DNA of 64,000 nt from Bacillota bacterium (lineage in GTDB: Bacteria > Bacillota > Clostridia > Lachnospirales > Lachnospiraceae). The stretch lies in the NCBI GenBank assembly GCA_023437715.1, contig JAEZFK010000083.1, positions 91,453 through 155,452 on the forward strand, in the 5' to 3' direction. Shown here in pieces: positions 41,956 to 52,169 of this stretch. The notes under the pieces were generated by a model, which saw only the letters and a program-made list of their open reading frames with translations, was not told the DNA's origin and ran no database searches. The translations under genes and the position numbers were made by a program. Each line of letters begins with the position of its first letter. The stretch's first letter is position 1.

Positions 41956-42882
41956 TCATTCTCCGTTAAAAATCCTCATCAGCCTGTTCCTGTCAAGGTT
42001 CCTGCCGATGATACATACATCATTGCCGGTAACGGTGGTGCTGGTGAGAACGGTTTCTCCGGGGACGTATTGAAGATTGATATAGCCGTTAACGCCCGGG
42101 ACAATTCCCTTGACCCGCAGGATGGTGCCGTTTTCATGAAGTTCCATTTTCTCCACCCGTTTTTTTAAGTCATTGACACTGTATTTGTGCTGGGCCTTTA
42201 TGGTGATGGTTTCAAATACTTCATTGGCGGAATGATGGCAGGACTTTTTACCAGAATCCTGGCGGTCACAGGTATGGAGTACAGGAGGAAGAGAGGCTTC
42301 AGGATTCAGTATTTGCTCCGGGGTCAGCTGGTGCCAGGGAACTGCTATAACTGCAGATCTTTCATTCAGGCTTTTCACCAATGACCGGGCATCCCTTGCG
42401 TCAGCAGGAGAAGCTTCTGTATGGCTCAGTAAAACAACATCGGCATTTTTGATCTGATCTTCGAAAAACTCCCCGAAGTTATTTAAGTGCTTTTTACAGC
42501 GCTTTGCATCCACCACAGTTATGACGGACTTAAGTGTGGCCAGCCTCCGGACCCGGGGGTCGGAACAGGATTTTATAATGTCCGACACCTTGCTGACGCC
42601 GGATGGCTCAATCAGTATTTTAGAGGGCTTGAAGCGTTTTAAGACATCCAGAAGGGCCCTGACAAAGTCGCCGGATAAGCTGCAGCATATGCAGCCGGAG
42701 CTTAATTCCCTTACCTCTATATTGGGGGTTCTGAGAAGGGCGGCGTCAACGCTGGCGTCGCCGAAATCGTTTTCTATGATAACGATATTCTCATTCCTGA
42801 AGCCCTCTGTAATCAGTTTTTTAATTAATGTGGTTTTTCCTGCGCCTAAAAATCCTGAAATAATAAATAAATCAGCAGCCAT
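41956..42882 (-). CDS. G3E-family GTPase (CobW/YciC-like metallochaperone)
   Basis: 308 residues. P-loop FLGAGKTT, the metal-binding SSGCICCSLSGDF (CxCC), Walker B ILIEPSGVS, and the C-terminal CobW domain (~215-308). G3E proteins insert or deliver Zn, Co, Ni or Fe using GTP. It lies 4 bp upstream of the GTPase-permease fusion and 81 bp downstream of feoB, so a metal-handling role is likely; the metal is unknown. Confidence 0.9.
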   Translation of the reverse strand: MAADLFIISGFLGAGKTTLIKKLITEGFRNENIVIIENDFGDASVDAALLRTPNIEVRELSSGCICCSLSGDFVRALLDVLKRFKPSKILIEPSGVSKVSDIIKSCSDPRVRRLATLKSVITVVDAKRCKKHLNNFGEFFEDQIKNADVVLLSHTEASPADARDARSLVKSLNERSAVIAVPWHQLTPEQILNPEASLPPVLHTCDRQDSGKKSCHHSANEVFETITIKAQHKYSVNDLKKRVEKMELHENGTILRVKGIVPGVNGYINLQYVPGETVLTSTTVTGNDVCIIGRNLDRNRLMRIFNGE

Positions 42883-42963
42883 TATGTGCCTCCCGTTTTT
42901 ATAAACTCTGGAATCAACAAATCTGTAAATATGTATGAAATTTGTTTTTCAGATATTATTTTA

Positions 42964-45117
42964 TCAAACAATAATCCCTAATAAACGTACGGTATTTGCT
43001 ATGACAAAGCAAAGGATGACGCCTGCTGCCGTTGGAACAGCAAATGAAATAAGCGTCCATTTCAGACTTTGGGTTTCCTTTTTGATGGTCAGGCAGGTGG
43101 TTCCGCAAGGCCAGTGCATCAGGGCAAAAAGCATGGTGCAGACAGCCGTCAGCCAGGTCCAGCCATGGTCAATAAAAAGGGTGTGCAGTTCAGTCAGGCT
43201 TTCAAAATCCGTCAGTGTTCCGGTGGCCATATAGCTCATGATTAAGATCGGCACAACGATTTCATTGGCTGGAAAACCAAGAATAAAGGCCATCAGTATA
43301 TAGCCGTCCAGACCCATAAGCCTGGCAAAGGGATCGAGAAATCCCGCACAATGTGCAAGAAGACTTAAATCCCCAATCTGTATATTGGCAAGAATCCAGA
43401 TGATGAGCCCGGCCGGTGCTGCAACGACAATTGCTCTGCCAAGGACGAAGAGGGTCCGGTCTAAAATGGAACGGACAATGACTCTGCCTACCTGAGGCCG
43501 CCGGTAGGGAGGCAGCTCCAGCTGGAAAGAGGAGGGCATTCCCTTTAAAATGGTTTTTGAAAGCAACCTGGAGACTAAAATGGTCATTACAACACCGAGT
43601 ACAATGGTTCCGGTGAGCATAAGCGTTGAAATCGCGGAGTGAAGCATTCCGCCTGCTGTTCCGGCAAAAAACATGGTAATGATGGCGATAAGGGTAGGAA
43701 ATCTTCCGTTGCAGGGCACAAAGCTGTTTGTAATGATTGCAATGAGCCGTTCCCGGGGAGAGTCAATAATGCGGCAGCCGATGACTCCGCAGGCATTGCA
43801 TCCAAATCCCATACACATGCAGAGGGCCTGCTTTCCGTGGGCACAGGCTTTGCGGAAAAAGTTATCCAGGTTAAAGGCAACGCGGGGCAAGTATCCCAAG
43901 TCCTCCAGAAGCGTAAACAATGGAAAAAAGATTGCCATTGGAGGAAGCATGACAGAGATTACCCAGGCAAGTGTCCGGAATATGCCGTCTACAAATATGC
44001 CCCGAATCCATTCCGGAGCCGAAAGCCATTGAAAGAAAGCGGAAAGAGGGGCTTCCAGTGAAAACAGGGCGGAGGCAAGAAGGCTGGAAGGCACATTTGC
44101 CCCGGTAATGGTAATCCAGAATATTCCGAACAGCAACCCGATCATAATGGGTATGCCGGTTAATTTGGAGGTTAGTATTTTATCTATTTTACGGTCTCTT
44201 TCCGCGTATTCTTTTTTCTCAAATGTAATCACTTCCCGGCTGATTTCCTCGCAGGTCTCTACAATTTTTGTGACGATCTGATCCCGGAAGTGATCGAGAA
44301 TCCCCAAATCCTCAAGAAATAATCTGGCTTCCATGATCTTTCCTGATACCTCTTCTTTCTGCATCAGATCAAAGCCAAGGTAATCTTTCAGTGATTTCAG
44401 CAGGCTGAAATCCCCCTCAAGAAGCTTAAGTGTAATCCAGCGGCTGTCCATTGGCTGGGACAGAAGCTTTGCCACTTCCGGCTCTGCCATGGAAACAGCT
44501 GTTTCTATTTCTTCACTGTAAGTGAGCCTGAGGGGAAGGGCTTTACAAGGCTTTCCCGTAAGATCGTCAACGGCATCCATCAGACGGTCAAGCCCTTTGC
44601 CGGATCTGGCGCTGGTTCCGATTACCGGGATACCTAGCTTTGAAGAAAGAAGATTTAAATTGATTCGTATTTTTTTCTTTTCCGCCTCATCCATTAAATT
44701 GACGCAGAGAATAACCTTGTCAGTAATTTCCATTGTTTGAAGAACCAGATTCAAATTCCGTTCCAGACAGGTTCCGTCGGCGACGATCACTACGGCATCA
44801 GCTTCACCAAAGCAGATAAAATCTCTGGCAATTTCTTCTTCGGCTGAATTTGCCATCAGGGAATAGGTGCCTGGAATGTCCACCAGAATGAAATTTCTGC
44901 CATTATGGCGGCATTTCCCATGAGCATTGACAACGGTCTTTCCGGGCCAGTTTCCGGTGTGCTGGTTCAGCTTGGTCAGACTGTTAAAAACCGTGCTTTT
45001 CCCAACATTTGGATTTCCTCCCAGGGCGATAATTTTGTCCTGGACTGTTTCTTTTTCGATGCGCAATCCGCAGTATTTTGATCTTCCCGTATCAGTTGAT
45101 TCACTTGCTGATTCCAT
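42964..45117 (-). CDS. feoB: Ferrous iron transporter FeoB
   Basis: 717 residues: cytoplasmic GTPase domain with G1 GGNPNVGKST, G2/G3 TGNWPGKTV and VDIPGTYSL, G4 NLMDEAEK, then a spacer and two Gate domains with about ten membrane helices. It imports Fe(II) with FeoA. RBS AAGGAGG before ATG 45117. A 30-residue N-terminal extension precedes the G domain. Confidence 0.96.
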   Translation of the reverse strand: MESASESTDTGRSKYCGLRIEKETVQDKIIALGGNPNVGKSTVFNSLTKLNQHTGNWPGKTVVNAHGKCRHNGRNFILVDIPGTYSLMANSAEEEIARDFICFGEADAVVIVADGTCLERNLNLVLQTMEITDKVILCVNLMDEAEKKKIRINLNLLSSKLGIPVIGTSARSGKGLDRLMDAVDDLTGKPCKALPLRLTYSEEIETAVSMAEPEVAKLLSQPMDSRWITLKLLEGDFSLLKSLKDYLGFDLMQKEEVSGKIMEARLFLEDLGILDHFRDQIVTKIVETCEEISREVITFEKKEYAERDRKIDKILTSKLTGIPIMIGLLFGIFWITITGANVPSSLLASALFSLEAPLSAFFQWLSAPEWIRGIFVDGIFRTLAWVISVMLPPMAIFFPLFTLLEDLGYLPRVAFNLDNFFRKACAHGKQALCMCMGFGCNACGVIGCRIIDSPRERLIAIITNSFVPCNGRFPTLIAIITMFFAGTAGGMLHSAISTLMLTGTIVLGVVMTILVSRLLSKTILKGMPSSFQLELPPYRRPQVGRVIVRSILDRTLFVLGRAIVVAAPAGLIIWILANIQIGDLSLLAHCAGFLDPFARLMGLDGYILMAFILGFPANEIVVPILIMSYMATGTLTDFESLTELHTLFIDHGWTWLTAVCTMLFALMHWPCGTTCLTIKKETQSLKWTLISFAVPTAAGVILCFVIANTVRLLGIIV

Positions 45118-45179
45118 GAAATACCTCCTTAAAAGATAATAGCAGACGGACTTTATTGCAGTTGCAGTTTTCCTCGGAT

Positions 45180-45419
45180 TTACAGCGTCATTACCGTGAT
45201 TTTTTCCGACACATCGGAGCGCAGGGCAATAACGGCCCCTCTTATAAAATAGGCTATGGGATTTCCGGCCGGGCTTTTGTAGAGTAGTTCAACTTCTGTT
45301 CCATTGATAATGCCCAGATCCAGCATACGCCTTCTTACAGCGCCGTCGGATGTAATTCCGGTTACAATCCCCTTTTGTCCGGTGGAAAGCTGGTTGAGTG
45401 TGACTTGGTTGGGATTCAT
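45180..45419 (-). CDS. feoA: Ferrous iron transport protein FeoA
   Basis: 79 residues, SH3-like: GQKGIVTGITSDGAVRRRML then DLGIINGTEVELL and the closing VIALRSDVSEKI. Accessory protein for FeoB, 62 bp upstream of it. RBS CAGGAGG. A 33-bp inverted repeat just upstream is probably its metal-responsive operator. Confidence 0.95.
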   Translation of the reverse strand: MNPNQVTLNQLSTGQKGIVTGITSDGAVRRRMLDLGIINGTEVELLYKSPAGNPIAYFIRGAVIALRSDVSEKITVMTL

Positions 45420-45439
45420 AAAAGAGCCTCCTGATAAAG

Positions 45440-45472
45440 TTAGTGTATGGAAAGAAACTTTCCCTAGGCTAA
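45440..45472. promoter_or_regulatory. Candidate DtxR-family operator between feoA and the regulator
   Basis: TTAGTGTATGGAAAG (45440-45454) and CTTTCCCTAGGCTAA (45458-45472) form a 33-bp inverted repeat, 12 of 15 positions matching around AAA. It lies 21 bp upstream of feoA on the side of the divergent DtxR-family gene. Confidence 0.65.
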
Positions 45473-45590
45473 TATATGGTTACTAAATCCATTGTGTTAC
45501 GAATACATTTTACAATAAATAAAAAAAGGGGATGATCCTATAAACAGCGGCAAGGAATCAGATTTCAGGACAGTCAGGGGGTACCAGCTG

Positions 45591-46022
45591 TTGAATCAAA
45601 AGAAGGGACAGCTGACACCGGCGATGGAAGATTATCTGGAAATGGTGTACAGGCTGTGCATGCAAAATGACCATGTAAGAGTGGGACAGCTTGCTGAATT
45701 TTTAAATGTCAAGGCGCCTTCCGCCTCTAAAATGACAGTAAAGCTTTCCGATCTGGGATATTTAAAATATGACCGTTATGAAATTATTCAGATGACGGAC
45801 AGAGGGAAAGATTTAGGAAAATATCTGTTAAAAAGGCATGAAACCATTGAGAACTTTCTGACGCTCATCCATAGTCCTGATCCGCTTGAGGAAACAGAAT
45901 TAATTGAACATTCCCTTAGCGTAACAACCGTGACTAATTTATCCGCTTTGATGGACTTCTTTACAAGTGACGGGGAAATGGAAAAAATATTGGAAAGGAT
46001 TAAAAATGATAAAATTATGTGA
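45591..46022 (+). CDS. DtxR/MntR-family metal-dependent regulator
   Basis: 143 residues. Winged HTH TPAMEDYLEMVYRLCMQNDH then VRVGQLAEFLNVKAPSASKM, and dimerisation helices with metal-site-like residues (KRHETIENFL, ETELIEHSLS). A TTG start is chosen (RBS AGGGGG); no ATG is in frame upstream. Divergent from feoAB and facing the 33-bp palindrome, so it probably represses the iron locus when Fe(II) or Mn(II) is plentiful. Confidence 0.85.
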   Translation: MNQKKGQLTPAMEDYLEMVYRLCMQNDHVRVGQLAEFLNVKAPSASKMTVKLSDLGYLKYDRYEIIQMTDRGKDLGKYLLKRHETIENFLTLIHSPDPLEETELIEHSLSVTTVTNLSALMDFFTSDGEMEKILERIKNDKIM

Positions 46023-46253
46023 TAAAAAAATCAAAAAGTGAAGATATTACTAGAAACCTTAAGATGATTTATTTTTTCTCCGGCCCATAAATGCTATACT
46101 TTTTATATGAATTAACGCCCTTATCCCGCTATTTTTTCAAAAAAACCTGTATTTTTAAAGTGAACGGATGAGAAGGGCGCAGAAAACGGCTTTCGTTCGG
46201 GCACAATTGCCTGGAATACAAAGCCCCCAAGAATAAAAGACGAGGTGGATGGA

Positions 46254-48656
46254 ATGATTACAAAGGACAATATATCCGGCGGGGCCCCAAAGCAGGCTGA
46301 TCCCCAGTTTCAGGCGCTGAGGGAAAAATGGCTGGATACTCTGCTTGGAGGAAAACTGGATACCGGCAATAAGGCGGTCCGCACCTATATCAAAGGAATG
46401 GATGAAAGGGCCGGGGAATACTGGAACACCATGAGAAAGGGAAAGGATGATCCAGGAACCAATCTCTGGAGCGATCTGGATATGAGCTTCATCGAAGGAG
46501 CCGGGGCAGAGGCCAAGGTTCATTCCGGCAACGTGGCAGAGACCTTCTACCGGCTAAAGGATATTGCAATCGCATGGGCAACCAGGGGATGCCGCCTGTA
46601 CCAGAGCGAAGAAGTGAAGCATGAGCTGATCCTGGCCCTGGATTTTATGAATGAACACCATTACAGCAGCAGTGATGAAAAAACGCCGGTGTTCGGAAAC
46701 TGGTGGCACTGGGAGATCGGGGGGCCAATCGCATTTTTGGATACTGCCTTGATTCTTTATGAGGACCTGACTCCGGACCAGATCAGCCGTTATGGAGCAG
46801 CGGTCAACCGGTTTACCGGCGTATGCGACCTGCCCTCCGGTTATCCGGGGTGTCCGGCCATGACAGGGGCAAATCTGATTGATAAGGGCATGGCAGTGGT
46901 TCAAACCGGCCTTTTGACCGACAGCAGGGAAAAGCTGGAGCATGTGAAAAAAGCATATAAAACCGTGTTTGAATATGTGACCGCAGGAGACGGCTTCTAC
47001 AGAGACGGGTCCTTTATCCAGCATCAGGCCCTGGCCTATATGGGCGGATACGGCTCCCAGCTGTATGAAAAGCTGAGTATCTTATTCTCCGTATTCTCCG
47101 GCACCGATTTTGAACTGACCTACCGGGACCATGGGGAGCAGCTGGTCTTTGATATGGTGTTTGAAGGGATCGAACCGTTTATTTATAATGGCCTGTGCAT
47201 GGATATGGTGTCGGGAAGAGATGTCACAAGAAAATAGTCAAACGACAAGGTGAGAGGGGCGAGAATTATGGATGCCGTAATGCTGATGGGGGATGCCATG
47301 CCGCCGGAACAGCAGAGACGTTTCAACCGCATGATGAAATATTTCATAGGAATTGATGAGGATTATTATTACAGCCACAGCACTCATATTGCCTCCTTAA
47401 TGAAAGCAAACCGGATCATGAACGACGGTTCCATTGAACCGAGAAGCGAATACGTGCTTCACAAGCTGTTTGCAGGAATGGACAAGCTGGTACATATTAT
47501 GCCGGAATTCGGATTCGCCTTATCCATGCATTCCAGCCGTACCTACGGCCATGAACTGATCAACGATGAAGGGAAGCGCACCTGGAACATCTCTGATGGA
47601 ATGACGTACCTCTATAACAGTGACAGAGACCAGTACGGGGATGGCTACTGGGCCTGCGTAGACCCGAAGCGTCTGGCAGGAACGACCACGGAATATGTCA
47701 CCCGTCCCGACGGCGCCGGGGACCGGACGAAGAACATTTACAGCTGGGTGGGCGGTTCCGGCCTGGGCAATTACGGCGCGGCAGGAATGTGTTACAGGAC
47801 CCTGGGCAGCAGCGGCAGCACCAGATCAGGCGCAGAGGCCAGGAAGTCCTGGTTCATGTTTGATGATGAAGTTGCTGCTGTGGGAAGCGGAATCACTTCT
47901 TCCACCGGAAATTACGTGGAGACCATTATTGACAACCGGAGGCTTAATGAGACGGGAAGCAATGAGGTGCTGATTGACGGGGATGCAAGGGACATCAGGG
48001 ATGATGGAGAGGAAAGCGCATTAAAAGGAACAAAGATAGAAGGAGTTTCCTGGATTCACCTGGAAGGGAATAGGCCGGGCTCTGATATAGGCTATTATTT
48101 TCCAGGGAAAGCGGATATCATGGCCCTGAAAGAAAAGAGAACCGGCAATTGGAACGCCCAGGGAACCACCGAGGGTGAGGAGACAAACCAGTTTGCAGCA
48201 TTCTGGTTCGAGCATGGGAAAAAGCCCTTCAATGCAGGTTATTCCTATGTGATTCTTCCGGGAAAAACCGGGGAGGAAACCGCAGAGTACAGCCGGAATC
48301 CGGACATTGAAGTTTTGGAGTGCAGCGAAGACGCCCATGCCGTAAGGGAAAGGAACCTGGGAATAACCGCAGTGAATTTCTGGAATAATAAGATAACGAC
48401 TGCGGCAGGGATTACGTCAAATAAGGCCGCATCCGTAATCATGCAGATGAATAAGGATGAGATAACCGTAGGTGTGTCGGACCCGACTCAGGAGAACCAT
48501 GGAACCATTGAACTTTCTCTTCCATATCCGGGCGGAGATATTAAGGAATCCGATGTCAACATAGAAGTGCTTCAAAAAACCCCGTTTATTAAGCTGGTGA
48601 TGAAAGCAGAGGGGATGGCAGGGCAGACCGGAAAGGTTACTTTGAAGTTACTGTAG
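46254..48656 (+). pseudogene. Polysaccharide lyase family 8 (hyaluronate/chondroitin/xanthan lyase-like), one in-frame TAG
   Basis: Reading from ATG 46254 (RBS GAGGTGG) gives one continuous PL8 frame of about 800 codons broken only by TAG at 47235-47237; the frame is the same on both sides. Before the stop: NWWHWEIGGP, TGANLIDKG and DGSFIQHQALAYMGGYG (catalytic Asn, His, Tyr region). After it: ARIMDAVMLM, then the beta-sandwich domains (DGYWACVDPKRLAGTTTEYV). No signal peptide, unlike most secreted PL8 enzymes, so cytoplasmic action on imported oligosaccharide is possible. A CAG-to-TAG change is the simplest cause; sequencing error cannot be excluded. Confidence 0.85.
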
Positions 48657-48673
48657 CCTATAACAACCTATAA

Positions 48674-48735
48674 CATGAAAAATGGAAAATCACCGAATTT
48701 TTCATGGAGGACCCCGAAATCAGGGCGGGGCCCGG
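48674..48735. terminator. Convergent terminators after the PL8 gene and the LysR gene
   Basis: CATGAAAAAT (48674-48683) pairs perfectly with ATTTTTCATG (48697-48706). Next to it GGACCCCG and CGGGGCCC form a second GC-rich stem reading into the minus strand. Confidence 0.6.
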
Positions 48736-48747
48736 AATAAATCACTG

Positions 48748-49632
48748 TCACACTACCTCGTCGGTATTCCGGCACATTGAAAGGAACTCCCTTGCTAAAT
48801 TGGTAAGGCGTTTGTTTTTATGATAGATGATATGAAGTCCCCGGTCCAAATGCAGTTTTTCAACCTGCAGTTCAATAACATTTCCTTTCTCCAGTTCCTC
48901 CTGCACCATCATATACGGCAGGACTGCAATGCCTAACCCCTGACGTACCGCATTGATGAGGGCCGGGGTGCTGGTGCTTTCCCATGCGGGAGCATAAGTA
49001 TATTCCAAGGCAGCCAGCATATGATCGAACAGCTCCCGGGTTCCGCTTCCTGTTTCTCTCAGCAGCAATGGGCGCGAAAGCAGCTGTTCAATGGTTATGG
49101 TTTTCTCTCCGCAAAGGGGATCATCGGGGCGGCAGATAATTGCCAGCCTGTCTTTCTGATAGGTATGGAAGAGAATGCTGCTTGAATGGACAGATCCTTC
49201 GATCAGAGCGAAATCAAGTTCATTTTTCAAAATCTTTTTTTCAATGATATCCGAGCTTCCTATGAAAACATCCACACTTGACTGAGGATGATCCCTGTAA
49301 AAGGCGCTTACATACTGGGGCATGAGATGAGTGCCGACACCGATGGAAGCGCCGACTCTCAGCTTTTCCGAACACTTCCATTGGCGTATATGGTTCTCCA
49401 TATCATCAAAAAGAGAAACTATGTGGACCGAGTAATCCAGAAAGTTTCTGCCTATATCAGTGAGGTAGAGCCGCCTGGATATGCGGTCAAACAGCTTTAC
49501 CCCATAGTAATCCTCCAGCTCCTTAATGGCGACGCTGACGGCGGGCTGGGCCATATGCAGCTTTTCCGCTGCCTTTGTAATGCTGTTTTCTGCACAAACG
49601 GCTGTGAAGATTTTCATATGCCGTAAAGTCAA
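48748..49632 (-). CDS. LysR-family transcriptional regulator (CysL/CbbR-like)
   Basis: 294 residues, full length. HTH ENSITKAAEKLHMAQPAVSV at ~15-35, followed by substrate-binding domain blocks (FALIEGSVHSSSILFHTYQK, ETGSGTRELFDHML). The TTG start at 49632 is chosen because GGAGG lies 7 bp upstream; the ATG at 49617 would be too far. It is divergent from the P-type ATPase with a perfect palindrome between, so it probably regulates that gene and itself. Effector unknown. Confidence 0.88.
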   Translation of the reverse strand: MTLRHMKIFTAVCAENSITKAAEKLHMAQPAVSVAIKELEDYYGVKLFDRISRRLYLTDIGRNFLDYSVHIVSLFDDMENHIRQWKCSEKLRVGASIGVGTHLMPQYVSAFYRDHPQSSVDVFIGSSDIIEKKILKNELDFALIEGSVHSSSILFHTYQKDRLAIICRPDDPLCGEKTITIEQLLSRPLLLRETGSGTRELFDHMLAALEYTYAPAWESTSTPALINAVRQGLGIAVLPYMMVQEELEKGNVIELQVEKLHLDRGLHIIYHKNKRLTNLAREFLSMCRNTDEVV

Positions 49633-49650
49633 TGGGCTTCCTCCTTTCGT

Positions 49651-49670
49651 TCATATGAAAAACCATATGA
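49651..49670. promoter_or_regulatory. LysR-type palindromic site
   Basis: TCATATGAAAAACCATATGA: perfect 7-bp arms around six bases, containing the T-N11-A pattern of LysR binding sites, 19 bp upstream of the LysR start in the divergent intergenic region. Confidence 0.65.
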
Positions 49671-49760
49671 TATTTATAATATTATACTATTTTACATATA
49701 TATGCGCAAGGGTTATAATGGCAAAGGTATATATCAAAAAACTGAAACGAGAGAAGCGAT

Positions 49761-52169
49761 ATGGAGATAAGAAACACATCAGAATACAAAAACATGTCCG
49801 CAGAGGAAATTCTGGGTCATTTGGAAACGACGGAAGAAGGGCTCGGATCAAAGGAGGCAGACCGCAGGCTTCACCAATTCGGATACAATGAGATCCAGGA
49901 AGAAAGGCAAAATCCTGTATTGGAATTTCTGAAACGCTATTGGGGTCCCATGCCCTGGCTTCTGGAAATTTCCATCCTGCTCACATTGGTGTTAAAGCAT
50001 TATACGGAAAGCGTCATTATATTTACCCTTCTGACCATCAACGCTGTCATTGGCAGTCTTCAATCAAGAAATTCCCATAAAGCTGTTGAAATGCTCAAAA
50101 AAAAGCTGGATATAAAGTCCAGGGTTCTCCGAAACAAGGTATGGGAGTTGCTGGACGCCCGGGAAATCGTTCCAGGGGATGTTCTCCTCCTCAGGCTCGG
50201 CGATCTGGTTCCTGCGGATGCCTGCCTTTTGGACGGAGGGCTGCTGATCGATCAATCCGCCCTGACCGGGGAATCCATGCCTGTGGATGCCGGGCCGTCG
50301 GATATTATCTATTCCGGCACCATTGTGAAAAGGGGAGAGGCCAAATGCGCGGTAATGAATACCGGAGCAGACACGTATTTTGGAAAAACGGCAGAGCTGG
50401 TAAGGGTGGCAAGGCCCAAATCAAAACAGGAAGAGCTGATGCTCACAATCGTCAAATATATGATGTATCTGGGGATCGGGGCCTCTGCGGTTGTTTCGGC
50501 CTATGGCATCTATTTGCATAAGGATATTCTGTTCATTCTTTCCTTTATCGTAATCTTCCTGATCGGAGCCATACCTGTGGCGCTTCCCGCTGTTTTAACC
50601 ATTGTGCAGGCGGCGGGGGCCATGGAGCTGTCAGGGAAAGGCGTTCTTGTTACCAGGCTGGACTGCATTGAGGACGCCGCATCCATTGATATTTTCTGTT
50701 TCGATAAAACGGGAACCATCACGCAAAACCAGCTGTCGGTGGTTGACTGTTCTGCATTTGGAAAGTATCAAAAGAGGGAAGTGATACGGCTGGCGGCCCA
50801 GGCTTCCAGGGAAGAGGGCATGGATTTGATAGACGGGGCCATTCTTGCCTATGCGAAGGAATCCGGTTTTACGCCGGATTATGAAGCGCTTATCCGGTTT
50901 ATCCCTTTCAGCCCGGAAACCAAAAGGACGGAAGCAGTGATTGCGGAAGGCGGGAGTGAGATCAGGATTATGAAAGGGGCCGTTCCTACCATACTTGACT
51001 GCTGTGACGGCTTGGATGAAAAGACCATAGAAGCAGCCAACCGGACAGCCGAGGCCTTTTCTGTAAAAGGGTTCCGCTCCCTTGGGGTTGCGGTCGGGAA
51101 AGGAAACCGTGTACATCTTGCGGGACTTCTGGCGATTGCAGATCCTCCGCGAAAGGACAGCGCCCAGATGATTTCCAAAATCAAGAATCTGGGAATCAGG
51201 CCTCTTATGATTACCGGGGACAGCAGGGAGATTGCCAGCGAAATTGCAGGGCAGGTAGGAATCGGCGGCAGGATTTTAAGCGCTTCCGTCCTCAAGGAAG
51301 GAAGCAGGGAAGAACAGCTTACAATGATTCGGGAAAATGATGGATTTGCGGAGGTATTTCCGGAGGATAAATATCAGATTGTGAAGCTGCTTCAGGAAAG
51401 CGGCCATATGGTAGGCATGACAGGGGACGGCGTCAACGATTCTCCCGCCCTTAAGCAGGCGGAGCTGGGAACGGCTGTCTGTGAAGCAACGGACGTAGCC
51501 AAGGCCTCTGCCAGCATGATTCTTACCCGGCCGGGACTCAGCGAAATCATTGATGCGGTCACGGTCAGCAGGAAAACCTATCAGCGCATGCTGACCTGGG
51601 TCATCAATAAGATTACCAAGGTTGTTGAAGTAGTTCTGCTGTTTACCATAGGCTTTTTCTGGATGCAGAATACTTTAGTCTCTCTTCTTGGGATGTCCCT
51701 GCTGGTCTTTGCCAATGATTTTGTGACCATGACCATTGCCGCCGACCGGGTGGAGTCCACAGAAGCGCCCAATAAATGGAATTTGTGGAATATTACGGCC
51801 TCCTCTTTCTTTTTGGGCTTTCTCTTTGCACTTGAGGATTTAATCATCATATGGGCCGGCATCCATGTGTTCCATTTCGCCTTTGAACAGCTTCAGACCC
51901 TGGTGCTGCTGGCTTTGGTTTTCAATACACAGTTCAGAATGCTGGTGGTAAGGGAGAGAAAGCATTTCTGGTCCTCAAGGCCCAGCGCGTACCTGCTGGT
52001 GATCAATGCCGCCACAATCGTGGCCTTTGCCTTGCTGGGCATATCAGGGCTGATGATTCCGGCAGTAGAAATGAAAGCGGTTCTCATGACCCTGGGCTTT
52101 GTTGTGGTCTGTGTGGTGGTTATTGATTTCATTAAGTATTATCTGTTCCGGTGGTTTCACGTTTGCTGA
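49761..52169 (+). CDS. P-type ATPase, proton-pump (type IIIA, plasma-membrane H+) family
   Basis: 802 residues. N-terminal cation-ATPase domain (YKNMSAEEILGHLETTEEGL), actuator TGES at ~171 (QSALTGESMPVDAG), phosphorylation site CFDKTGTITQNQLSV, hinge MTGDGVNDSPALKQAELG, and six C-terminal helices. The length and absence of heavy-metal CPC or N-terminal CxxC motifs match the H+-exporting PMA-type group found in some anaerobes. It probably acts in pH homeostasis. Divergent from a LysR regulator. Confidence 0.88.
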   Translation: MEIRNTSEYKNMSAEEILGHLETTEEGLGSKEADRRLHQFGYNEIQEERQNPVLEFLKRYWGPMPWLLEISILLTLVLKHYTESVIIFTLLTINAVIGSLQSRNSHKAVEMLKKKLDIKSRVLRNKVWELLDAREIVPGDVLLLRLGDLVPADACLLDGGLLIDQSALTGESMPVDAGPSDIIYSGTIVKRGEAKCAVMNTGADTYFGKTAELVRVARPKSKQEELMLTIVKYMMYLGIGASAVVSAYGIYLHKDILFILSFIVIFLIGAIPVALPAVLTIVQAAGAMELSGKGVLVTRLDCIEDAASIDIFCFDKTGTITQNQLSVVDCSAFGKYQKREVIRLAAQASREEGMDLIDGAILAYAKESGFTPDYEALIRFIPFSPETKRTEAVIAEGGSEIRIMKGAVPTILDCCDGLDEKTIEAANRTAEAFSVKGFRSLGVAVGKGNRVHLAGLLAIADPPRKDSAQMISKIKNLGIRPLMITGDSREIASEIAGQVGIGGRILSASVLKEGSREEQLTMIRENDGFAEVFPEDKYQIVKLLQESGHMVGMTGDGVNDSPALKQAELGTAVCEATDVAKASASMILTRPGLSEIIDAVTVSRKTYQRMLTWVINKITKVVEVVLLFTIGFFWMQNTLVSLLGMSLLVFANDFVTMTIAADRVESTEAPNKWNLWNITASSFFLGFLFALEDLIIIWAGIHVFHFAFEQLQTLVLLALVFNTQFRMLVVRERKHFWSSRPSAYLLVINAATIVAFALLGISGLMIPAVEMKAVLMTLGFVVVCVVVIDFIKYYLFRWFHVC

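Noticed and set aside
47235..47237. TAG as a pyrrolysine codon in the PL8 gene
   Set aside because: No pyl genes or downstream insertion element are visible, and PL8 enzymes have no reason to use pyrrolysine; a CAG-to-TAG change is simpler.
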